This document shows positions 36,576 to 46,966 of a DNA stretch of 64,000 bases, piece by piece. Position 1 is the stretch's first letter. Each line of letters starts with the position of its first letter. The notes below the pieces were generated by a model, which was not told the origin of the DNA, did not search any database, and worked only from the letters and a program-made list of their open reading frames with translations. The translations under genes and the position numbers were made by a program. The stretch lies in the NCBI GenBank assembly GCA_900074885.1, contig FJUW01000016.1, positions 140,584-204,583 of the forward strand. The letters are read 5' to 3'. The DNA is from Rhynchosporium graminicola (Eukaryota > Ascomycota > Leotiomycetes > Helotiales > Ploettnerulaceae).

Positions 36576-39500
36576 AAGGAGCAGAGTTGCGCGTCCATAC
36601 CTTGACTCGTCGTTTTGCGATATTGAATGGATTCCGTCTGCTTGACAGATGCTTGGCTGCTGTACGAAGTACTCGTTCAGACGCTAGTACTTGGCACTAA
36701 CTAACTTATTCACGTCTTGATGCATTAGCTCTCCTCACGCAGGTACGAAGAACCAAACCCCTCAGAATTATACTCAGATTTGACTGTTTTTCTCTAGCAA
36801 CCCTTCCGGAGACGTTCGTACTGTGAAACCCCTTTAAATCCAACATTTCTACATTATGCTCGACAGATAACGTGTTTCCTCATGGCCAAGTCAGCTGTGT
36901 ACTACTAGTGGAGACGAACTTGGTGGGAAGTTCCCTTTCGCTCATTGACAGGCCATTATTCGGCCCAAACACAACGGCTAGGGTTCATCCTGATGACTTC
37001 CCTTGCCCATGTCGTTGCCGCAAGTTAGAGACTTGTGTCAACGGTCCCTGCTTTTGCCATGATAGCTCGGATGGGTAGGACCTCATCGCACTTGTCAGAC
37101 TACTGCCTGTGCATAGAAAGAAGGCCAGTCCTTCCAGAAGATTCAAGGAAGAAGCTCCGGTTCATGTTCTAGCTACCTTTTACCACTTTTCCGTCATCTT
37201 TCGACTACTTCAATTATCATCTCGAGCGAATGCTTACGCTGCAGCTTGTAGCTGAGTTGGGCAGCAAAAGAAAAGCACCAGAACTAGCGCCAAACTCTAT
37301 ATCTTCTGATATGCAGCTCTGTCCATAAACAGCTTCCAGATAATTCTGCAGAATACGGGTGGCGTATTTAGGGAAAGTGGTTTGATTCACGGACCATCGA
37401 TCCTGTTCTCCTGCATGCTGTTTATTTTGATTTGCTTCTTCCGGCACCAATCATGCTTGCCGGCCAGTCCGGATATCTTGCTAATATACTACAGATTTCC
37501 GAAATAGTCGAGCTGCAGAATGGACACAATTCCAAACGGAAAGTTCCAGGTCATCATTTTTTCCCGAGTCTCTCCCTGAGAATTCTTGTAGTCAATAATG
37601 TCGTCAGTGACTCCTATAAATGCTCTTAGTTGGATAATTTATGTTCTTCGTGAGATGAAGGAGAAATACATGTTGTTTCAGACCCGAACATTCAACCAAC
37701 GATCCTCCCTCAATCAGGGTCATTCCCAGCTCAAATTATCAATGGCTCAGATGATTGAACATCCGTCACATCAGCGATCTACCTCTGCCTCCCGTGTTGT
37801 TGACACGTTATGGCGCAGTTGTGCTGCAAGCTCCCAAGAAGTAGATATCTAGCTCTGGACTTGCTAAATCCAAAGAAGTAAGTCCCTAGTCGGTTTCATA
37901 AGTCTTGAGGTCCATCTCGTTATCCGCGTTTCTTGATAATCAAAGGTACATTCTATTGCTAGATTTCTGACCCAAATGAGCTCGCGCCTGAGCACAAAAG
38001 CATTGAATGCACAAACCATTTCCTAGTTAGCAAAAGCCTCTGGCACTAATTATTTGTGTCCTCCTTCCTTTAAGTCATGTCCCTATAAGCTTTTGCTTCC
38101 TTGCCTCTAAGTTCGACGCCAACAAGTGGTCCAGCCTGAAAAGCTATGTCGTCGTCTTTTGCTCAATTCTCGATGCCAAAATTTCAATGAGCAAGGGCTG
38201 CATGATCACTTGAACGGCTGGAGCTGCAGCTTACCTTCCAGCCGGGTTCAACTTGGGTTCTTTGCGACTCTGACAACGCGTAAGTGCTAAAATGCGTCAC
38301 AGGAAGCTACGGATTAACAGGATCTCTACCTGGCAGCCGCTAGTATCTGAAATTGCATACGAATATCTCTTACTTTCTTCCATGCACTGTCTGTTATGTG
38401 TTCACGTCCGCACCTTAAGCGAGTACTAATGAACATGAAACTTGACTTGCATAAACAGCAAGTCCGAGGAAAGATCCTTGACTGTTCAATGGTCATTCCA
38501 CGGACTAATATGTTCGAGACGGGTCAAAGTTGACAAACTTCCTCGCTGCTCTTCTTTGACTTCTTTTGAAACCTTGCGGGAAGACCGAAGATGAGATGAC
38601 GAAGATTGCGAGCTCCCAGTCTCTACGGATAATTCCTGAAGCACAACGCTTGGTGCGTGAGCCTGAGGCGAGTCCAGACTCTCCGAGTTTAGATTCTTCT
38701 GAGTTGAAGTTCTAAAGTATGTAACTAGACTTCCCTCATCACTCAAATGTGGTAATACTCCGAATCATTAGTGGCGAGACTCAATGGTTCGAATGAACCT
38801 CTGTATGGGTTCATGGCCTGGGGGGTCTAAGTACTAAGATCGAGTGGTAAGATCTTGCTTCACTGAAGATCACTGTTTCTAGCCTCGACTAGCGTGTAGT
38901 AACACTGCAATAGTTCTCAGTCTGCTCAGTGTCGTGTATCTTGCTCCAGTCAAGGCATTTGCACTATACAACCGGTTTCTTTTATGCACAGGTCTGTCTT
39001 CGTGCGGTATTCGAGATAGACTTCGGCATCTGGACCATGATCATTGTCGCAGCTTCCATTCTTTCACAAAATCCATGGATTAATCGCTACCTAGTACCAA
39101 GCCACATCCTGCTCTCCTCCGGATGTTTTTGAATCTCAAAACCTCCTTGTCGATTCAATTTAGTTATGCTTAGCGCTTTCAACTGACAGGCCAGTTTCCG
39201 ATCCGGCAGAACCAACTATTGACAATGGTTACAGTTCTGCGAATATTTCAAACTGTACTATTATGGGCAGTTCTCATTTCTAATTATAGAACCAAGTCAA
39301 CTATCAAGTCTAGTTGACAAGGTAGCAGAAGGTAGAACTGAGATCAAATCTTGCCCCTAAGACCGAGGAAAGCTACATACTCCCTTCTTTATACTCCAAG
39401 CTGCCTTTGTGTCTCTCTAGGGAACCAGCTGCCTTAGATGTTCCCTCTAAACCTATGGATATAGATATTCCCTCTAAGCCTATTGAATTTTTGTCCTTGT

Positions 39501-39690
39501 TGAGTACTTAGGAGAGAAGATTAGTCATGTATGAACTCTGGTAAATGATACGGACAGCTCTACAGTTTCACCTTTGAGCAATCAGAGATACCTGTACTGA
39601 AGCAGTTTAGCTTCTGTTTGAGCCTACCTTCGATGGGCGGTTCCCAGAAAGTAATGGAAATTATACCTGAACCACCCCTTGAAAGCGCGG

Positions 39691-39721
39691 TGATGATGAC
39701 GATGACGATGACGATGATGAT
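39691..39721. repeat. GATGAC/GATGAT simple repeat
   Basis: About ten GAT or GAC trinucleotide units in a gene-poor region. Confidence 0.85.
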
Positions 39722-42551
39722 AGTCACATGTGTCAATAGGCTACAAGGCGACCCAGGCTTCACGTAGAGCGCAAGGACGTGCTGAGCATGGTATGTTATG
39801 TATATGTTCATATTTACACAGGTTTCTCCGAAGATCCCGTATCTGTGTACTCTCAGGGTACTTATTCTACCCCTATGAAATCAATATTACGCATACATGC
39901 GCGGTAGCCTCAGTAGGCCGTTCTTGTTCAACAAGCTTTCCCGTGTGTAGTATGCTGCTGGATTTCATTTCCATCTACTTGAATGAGCAGTGCTCAAAGT
40001 CCCTATTCTTGAGCGAGGAAGTCGCATAAGCGACTCAGCGTGTATACACAAAACCCCAAAACTCGAAAAAGTCAGCCCTTCGGAATCACCTCTCTCTGAC
40101 TCCGGGGAAGGAAGGGGAACGGGGATACTACTACTTCCCTTCGTTACCGGCGGTCTCCACCTGTATCAGGAGCTCGCCCCTTTGATTTTCTCTGGCCGAA
40201 CCATCTAAATTGGCGGAGATAGGCGCAGTAGCTTACCTACCCATCGGGCCACCGAAATTGTCCTCTGAGGCAGTGTACGATCCTTACTGTATATATGAGC
40301 CCTTATCTAGACACGTCCTCGTGCCCCCTAGGAGGCATCAGAAGCTTACACCCGTGGTGTACCTTCGACGGACGCAAATGACTTTCATCATCATCGTCAT
40401 CTATCTCTAACTCCTTCCTCCTTGTCTTGTATCTCCTCCGTAAGGCTAAAATCACCTCCTTCTATATGCCCTTCGAACCTGCGTCTTTATTTCCTGCTCT
40501 TCTTCCTTCATCCAGAGGTCATATAGGTTCGGGTATATACATCTACCGTAGAAAGGGGAGAGAGGTAAGCCCCTACGAATGGTATAAGGCATCTAGCCGT
40601 AGCAGAGAACTCGAAATCAGCTAAAGAATCGTAAGAGAGAGGAAAAAGAGGCGAAAATCCTATGTTTGAAGAATCACAGATTTCGTAGTTGCCGAAGGTG
40701 AAGAGATGTCGTGAAATTCTCCGTCTATGCAGCCCGGAATATTTCGATGCCCTGTTTTTGCTGCGCTCGCAATCTGCTATGTACTCCTGGACGACGATCG
40801 AAGTACTCCGTGCCGCTTGATCGATTCGTGGGCTACGGTTCGGCAACAAAAACGGAGAGTTACGCTCAAACGAGCATAGCTATCTACAGAGACTTAGAGA
40901 AAACTCACGACGCCTGGATGAAATCTCTGCATGTTTCAAGGAATGAAATTGGGTTATTTCGAAATTCCAGAAGATGGATATGATTTGCGGAGCTAGAAGT
41001 GACGAAGGGCCAGATTCAACTAGTTCTAGAGCGAAGAAGGACGCGTTACGACGTACTGAATGCATTGCTGTAGGTACATGAAGCTAGAAGATACAGAGAG
41101 TGAGGTGAGAAGGAATTAGGATTCTTATCTAAGCGGTGTTTGTAAAGCGGATAGCCTGCTCAAGAAGATTAACCAGGCAGCGGAGTACTGATGTCGATGA
41201 TCAAAAACATAGATATTGGTAGTACACAGGGACTAGGCGAGCTAGAGCTTAAGGAAGTGATTATTCGAAGTCTTCATGGGAGAAGCTCATTCGAGACCTT
41301 GAAGCGTAAGGGTAATTTCCCTCAGCAGCTGCTATTTAGTCTCAATTCTAATCTATGTACAGTAGGAACTGCTTGGAAAGCGGCAGAACGAGGAGACAAC
41401 AGTCCGTTGGCTATTCTGATACTAATTTTTTGCTCGTTTGTTTGCACTGAACGGAGCAACGTTTACTTGTTGGATCTGAGATGGGTCTATTCAGTTGAAG
41501 AGAAAGTATTGTTCACGGATGAAGAAATGGCATTTAAGGCAAGGGACATCCGAGAGCTTGCAGACCAACAAATAACTCCTCATAACAAGCAAACCCTCAT
41601 TTCATCCCACTTGATGACCTATAAATTTTGAATGCGAGAGCTCTCATGGCACCTTGAATGTTCAGCGAGTATCAAGTGTTTACAGCCTGCAGCGCGTGAA
41701 GATGAGAGTTCGACTTCGCAACCCTGAAAGCGCTGGTATGCTGCGGGTCTGGACAATAAATTTCTGTTGCTCGATGTTACTGTTTGATATTCTTATTTTT
41801 AGAATAAGTATCAGGCTATCAGTATGTCAGTGCTGCACGATAGTGGACCAAAGAGAAATTTTATCTGGCCATCTGTGTGGTTAGCCTCCCTACTATATTG
41901 GCTTTCGCAGATAAGTAACGTCCAATCCGGCGGCGAGATCTCATACAGGTGAATTCAAAAAGGAAAGCTTCGACGCGTGCTGCGAGAATGATCGACTTGA
42001 TGGCGCCTGCTGAGTTCTGATCACGATCGAGTAAACATAATGCTAAAGCATAAGTCAGAAAGCAGTTTCGTCGATCTGATCAGAGCATTATTCCTCCAGC
42101 TGGCCCGCCACTTGCAACCACGACAGTATATGTAAGACTAGCGGTGTCAAGCGTAGGTACTTTCAGTGGGAAAATAGTGTCAACAATGCTAAGCGAGACG
42201 AAAATATGAACGGGGGGAGACAAACAAATCGTTATCAATGTTTCGGAAGAATTCAGAAATCGGTACATTCTTATCAAACCAAGATTAAATTGATCCCTCG
42301 TAAAAGTATTGAAGGCACAGTCAAGGCTAGGCTTAATGCTCATTCATTACGATTTAATGTTACGAGGCTTACAAGTCCAATAAAGAGCCTGTAGTTAAAT
42401 TTCTATTAGAGAAGGCTATGTCCCATCGAGGCTTGATCCAAGTAGAACAAGCTCTAGTTTACATCTTAACATGCGAAGAAAATCAAATTCCAGCACCGGG
42501 TGAATCTTCGACCTCTCGGAAGAGAAAGGCACCCCACTGCTCCACTCGAGT

Positions 42552-43684
42552 TTACATGTACGTCGTATCAACGTACGATGCTGTCTTCCATTTCGGCCCC
42601 AAAACAGCCTCAATGGTGATTGGCGCACTCAACTGCTTTGCGAAAGCTGCTCTTCCGGTCCTCGCCGCCCCAGGGCCGGTATTACCATACTCAGCGAGGT
42701 AAGAATGCGCAGTATTCGGTAGGGTAGCATTCCACTGCGACCAACCGGCAGGATTGACAACGTTGCTCATTTCAGTCTTCTGGAAAACAGTTCGGGAATA
42801 TTCCTTCCATGGTCGACCGAGATAGGTAGAGCCGGGGTTGACGTCGTTATCTCGTGCAGCGATAGTGGAATTGTTGATCACGAACCAGGCGTCGCTATCT
42901 GCCGAGAGACGACCTGAAGCTGTGATGTACCCTTTAATAGCGAAAGTGCGGATGTCAACTTGTTCGAACCAAACTTTGCCTCCCTGGTCAAGAATTAGCA
43001 TTTCATCTAGATTTCGTCTGAAACATCCAGTATAAGCAAGTCAAGTTAGGTTTTGGGTAGATGATCACGTACTGTACCGAAGATGAAGTCCACAACTCCT
43101 ACAATCTTGGATTTCGCGTATAGTTGTGTACCATTCTGAGCAAGGATATTGTCTTGATATCCGATGAACTGACAACCGTAATAGCCTTGGTTAGGCGCTT
43201 GCGCAGAGATGACGATGTTTTGACTCAATGTAGCAGGATGCCCAGCATTGTTCTCCATGTTGATGTTGTAGAACTTCGAATTGGCCACCCAGTTCCTCAC
43301 GGTTGCTGTCTCATCATTGGTTGCCCTTGTGTTCCGATTCAAGTTCATGATGATGGTGACTGTGTTAGATTCGTAAGATTCGGGATGGGCAGTCTGGCCC
43401 TGGACCACGAGCGCAGATTTGAGTGGCCGCAAGTAGACTTGTTCGTTGTATGTCCCAGCCATGATGAAAAGGGTTTGAGTTGCCGTGGTGTGGTTGGTAA
43501 GAGCATTTGCACCCGCCTGAACGGTCTTGAACGACCCGGGAACGGCACCCGTTGCATCGACCACAATTGCACCTGCGGGAGGCTTCGATTGATCTGTTCG
43601 GGCCTTGACAGCAGCATTCTGCTTGACGACAGGATTGGCAGTTACTAGGCTGCAGAGCAGCGCTAGAGAAAGAAAGGAACGCAT
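42552..43684 (-). CDS. Secreted pectin methylesterase (carbohydrate esterase family 8)
   Basis: Removes methyl groups from plant-cell-wall homogalacturonan, exposing it to polygalacturonases and pectate lyases. Two exons in transcription order, 43684-43073 and 42983-42552, encode 347 residues. A signal peptide (MRSFLSLALLCSLVTA) is followed by the right-handed beta-helix core. Catalytic motifs are present: QFIGYQDNILAQ (first Asp/Gln region), VVGVVDFIFG-type stretch ending at the intron (catalytic Asp), and LGRPWKEYSRTVF (substrate Arg/Trp). The length is normal for fungal enzymes (~320-350). The 89-nt intron lies directly after FIFGT, next to the active site; GT after ACA and AG before GGAGGC keep the frame. 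The gene stands alone in a gene-poor region, so no pectin-degradation cluster is implied. It suggests a plant-associated or litter-degrading lifestyle. Confidence 0.93.
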
Positions 43685-45215
43685 GTCGTAAGGTATGTAT
43701 AGATAGGCAATAAATGATAAAGAAACGATTAGCCAGTAGCGTATGGGATGACAAAGGAGTGTGCGAATTGGAGGACAAAGGAAAGTCGAGATGTGGTTGT
43801 GAGCAGACGGTGTGACCGGCGGAGAATACAGTAGGGACTATGATACTTATAACCTAATTGACTACATCCTTACATCCATCCGTCTCGCAAGGCTGCGTAT
43901 ACAAACCAAAATTAACACGTAATTTAATTCAGCACCTGGCAAGTGGTGTAGGCTTCTCACGTCAATGAGGTTCTCTACGGAAAGTCTGCCGGCATAATTA
44001 TGGAGGGAGAGAGATTGCTGACGAATGTTTGAGATGAGATAAAAGGTAGTATGGATGAGACAACGAATCTGAATACCTGAGTGGTGGAAATATGCAGAGA
44101 ACAGATCCAAACCTTAACTTTAGATGGAACTTCAAATCATAGGAGAAGGACGACGGACATCGCTTGACTGGCAGCTAATTGCTTAGTAACAGAGCTCTGT
44201 CCGTACGCTAGACGTAGCCGAGAGCTAAAGATCGTTAAACTTGATGAAATGTCATTTGCGTAAAACCCTCTACGGAAACCTACCCTGAGTGGAATACGGA
44301 GAGTCGAATTTATCGAGGGCATGTCCCTGTAGTCAACACTCGCAGGTGTACGGAGTATGAGAAAAGTAGTTATTCCTCAAATGGAGCTATCCCGATTTCC
44401 CGATCTAAACCAAAAATTTGAACTTTCAATCTTACTCAATAATTCAATCCCTTATGTTCAGCCTTCGCACAAGGCATTTCCTCCAGAATACATTCATAAA
44501 TCTGTCAAGGGCCAGAGGTGGTCATGTCCTCATGCAGGAGGTCATATTTGTACACAAGACAACCACTTTCCAAGACGGCAAAACTATCCAGATGTCATCT
44601 TACAGCGCGCGAAGTGATATCCCACCAGTCCCGGATGCTTCGCTTAAAAAGATGTGAATACAACGTCACGACCGATCGACTACGTAGCCAAAAAGGAAGA
44701 CTAGATACCGGACGGATGCACAACATTACAACACTTACCCTGGAAACTTGAGGATTCCAGAGTGTGTCGATCCCGCCCCTGGATAAGGCGTACATTCTAC
44801 GGCGAGTACAGCGGTCCATCTGGGGTAAACAAGCCACGTTGGTAAATTTACTTATGAATAATGTTCGCCCTGCTGACTTCGCATATAATGTTGCGATGGT
44901 GTAGGGATAATGAAGTCGCGGGAGAACATGATGAAGGCACCACTGAATCCGATAGTGTAGCAGTTGGATCTAGTAAAGTCTGAGTGCCCTTTCGAAAGTG
45001 CAAGTCACTGCCAATTCTAGGTATTTAGTACCACAATATTTACCCAACCGTACTGTCTTCCACATACGTATACACTCTTGTAAGTCCGTTCCTAGCGAAC
45101 CATGAGACGCGATCGCGGGAACCTTGATTTCCGAAAGGAGCAAGCTTGCATTTGCAAGCATATTGTAACCTGATTCACATTTACGGCTAGGTGGTCGGCT
45201 TTTCGCAGCCGTCCG
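43685..45215. other. Promoter side of the pectinesterase gene, no gene seen
   Basis: About 1.5 kb. It should hold the pectinesterase promoter (AT-rich around 43690-43860). Minus-strand frames at 43862-44110 and 44970-45161 are short and unrecognised. Confidence 0.5.
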
Positions 45216-45293
45216 TTATCGACGAAACGCTTGCCACCAGCCCATCCTTTGTGTCAGTTCTCTTGTAAAATCTGGGTCATCCACCATCCTGTA

Positions 45294-45326
45294 CAGAGGT
45301 ACAGCGGTTAAGTGTTACCCCTAGTC
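45294..45326. repeat. Left terminal inverted repeat of the Tc1-type element
   Basis: 33 bases starting CAGAGGTACAGCGG and ending CCCTAGTC; exact inverted match to 46654-46686. Confidence 0.95.
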
Positions 45327-45437
45327 AGCCAGGGGGCTAGGAAGCTTGACCTAAACAGGTAGCATAGCTAGATGAGTATTCTGAACACGTTTCTACTATG
45401 ATTTGAGTGTAATTATGTTCTAGAAATCATTATCAAG

Positions 45438-46589
45438 ATGTTAGAATTTTCAGAGATTCCTCCTATTGCCCTAAATAGACTGATTCCTTATCCTCCTATT
45501 CAAAAGCGAAAAGCTCCCGAATTAAGTCGAGATCAGCGGCGAGATATTACACTTCTTCACTCAATCGAGTGGAGTTATAATCAAATTCGAACCTATCTAC
45601 CTTTCTAACCTACTTTCGATCAAATCAAGTACGCGTGTAAAAGCAAGGTACGCGCTACTCCGAAGAAGAGATCTGGCCGTCCTCCTGTTTTAAGTCAAGC
45701 TCAAGTCGAAGAGCTAGTTGAATTCGTATGTGCCTCGAGGCAAAACCGACGTATGAGCTTTACCTAACTAGCTGAAGTACTTGAATTCGGAGTTAAAAAA
45801 GATGCTATTCGAAAGGCTCTACTCCGAGAAGGCTTTCACCGACGCCTAGCTATACGAAAGCCTCCTATTTCGGAAGCAAATCGAAGGAAACGACTTGAAT
45901 GGGCTCGAGAGCATGTCGAATGGACTATAGATCAGTGGTACCGAATACTATAGACTGATAAGACTTGGATTATAGAAAGAAGGCATACTCGAACTTGGGT
46001 GACCCGAAGAGCCGGAGAAGAGTGAGATAAGACGTGTATCGTAGAAAGGGTATAAAGGAAGAAGGGCTAGATGTTCTAGGGATATTTTCACGGATATACG
46101 AAAGGGCCAGGTATATTCTGGGAGAAGGATTAGGGTTCGATAGGCCAGGAAACCTACTATCAATATACTATCCCGATTATCCACAGGTATATCGAGCTCA
46201 TAAGGCGTTAGGGAGTGCATCTCGTGCTTATGTAGGACTCAGCTCCTGGATATGCTACCGGTGAGACGAAGGAGGACCTTCGAGAGAGAGGTATAATCGT
46301 TATTTACTAGCCTCCTTTCTCTCCTGATTTAAACCCTATCGAAAGGGTATAGCATATTATGAAGAATTACCTTCAAGATAACTACCCTGAAACTATATCT
46401 TATGACTGTCTTCGAATAGCAGTGAAAGACGCGTGGGAGAAGGTAGGAGAGCATGAGTTTAGGAGCTTAATTGAGAGTATACCCGAGCGCTATCAAGCTA
46501 TAATCGACGCAGAGGGCAAATTCACAAAATACTACAGAGACACTGATCTGATACTCTTTCATTTTCTATTCTACTGTAATCTCCTATGA
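45438..46589 (+). pseudogene. Tc1-type transposase with 11 in-frame stops
   Basis: A single frame of 384 codons from an ATG to the terminal TGA, with no frameshift but 11 internal stops. The N-terminal helix-turn-helix region is visible (LSRDQRRDITLLHSIEWSYN, then KKRSGRPPVLSQAQVEELVE). The catalytic triad is retained: TDKTWI (first Asp), DSAPGYA (second Asp), and, exactly 34 residues later, the Glu of SPDLNPIE, i.e. DD34E. Stops occupy places where the family has Trp or Gln, for instance before PPFSPDLNP (Trp expected) and before DSAPG, so C-to-T and G-to-A changes explain them. That fits RIP followed by drift. The protein cannot be made in functional form. Confidence 0.92.
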
Positions 46590-46653
46590 ATTTGATATGG
46601 GCCGCATAATCAGAATGTTACCCACTTGGGTTAAGGTGACCACCCCTGAATTC

Positions 46654-46686
46654 GACTAGGGGTAACACTTAACCGCTGTACCTCTG
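46654..46686. repeat. Right terminal inverted repeat of the Tc1-type element
   Basis: Exact reverse complement of 45294-45326. Confidence 0.95.
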
Positions 46687-46966
46687 TACAGCGTGATTTC
46701 TACGCAACGCCTCAATTCATGCATCTCGCCAAAACGGCCCTCGTTCTTGAGCCAGAGTAGATTGTGTTCAGCCACGAGTCTATTCTATTGTCCCATGCCA
46801 CCCGAGTCTCAGCTCTCTCAGTGTCTCGTCGTCCATTCGCATTCAGCGCCTCTCTCCAATCATCTTGCTCTTTAGTGATTCGTTGGTGATATGCCCTATA
46901 TTTTTCCGCAGGTGGCATTGGTATGTCCCTCATCGTAGCCTGGGACTGTTGGTTCATCTTCCGCAT

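Larger units (their letters stand above)
35055..42551. other. Gene-poor region, mostly unassignable sequence
   Basis: About 7.5 kb with no supported intact gene. Frames at 36282-36605 (+), 38486-38746 (-), 40508-40849 (-) and 41191-41631 (+) lack family motifs, and adjacent frames are equally open. The part at about 40000-41200 is rich in CTAG-type words and resembles the composition of the dead transposon at 45.3-46.7 kb, so it may be eroded mobile-element DNA, but no diagnostic domain was found. Confidence 0.45.
45294..46686 (+). mobile_element. Tc1-type DNA transposon, 1393 bp, inactivated
   Basis: The element is bounded by identical 33-bp inverted repeats and flanked by TA dinucleotides at 45292-45293 and 46687-46688, the target duplication typical of Tc1/mariner. 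The internal transposase retains the catalytic layout but is full of stops. The position is within a minus-strand ORF. Confidence 0.92.
45216..46966 (-). pseudogene. Broken ORF split by the Tc1-type transposon
   Basis: Ignoring the element, one minus-strand frame reads through the insertion site: upstream LVAEHNLLWLKNEGRFGEMH, then ELRRCVEITLY at the TA junction, then RMVDDPDFTRELTQ and GWWQAFRR before a TAA at 45218-45216. A second frame further upstream (46966 to about 46760) has MRDIPMPPAEKYRAYHQ and KEQDDWREALNANGRRDTE, and would join it by a one-base shift near 46770, where CAATAG supplies a stop. The charged, helical composition looks genuinely coding, but I recognise no family. The gene is dead by both frameshift and insertion, or the upstream part belongs to a separate exon. 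Confidence 0.45.

Noticed and set aside
40000..41650. Possible second transposon or BTB-like gene
   Set aside because: Composition is suggestive but no catalytic motif, terminal repeats or consistent frame was found.
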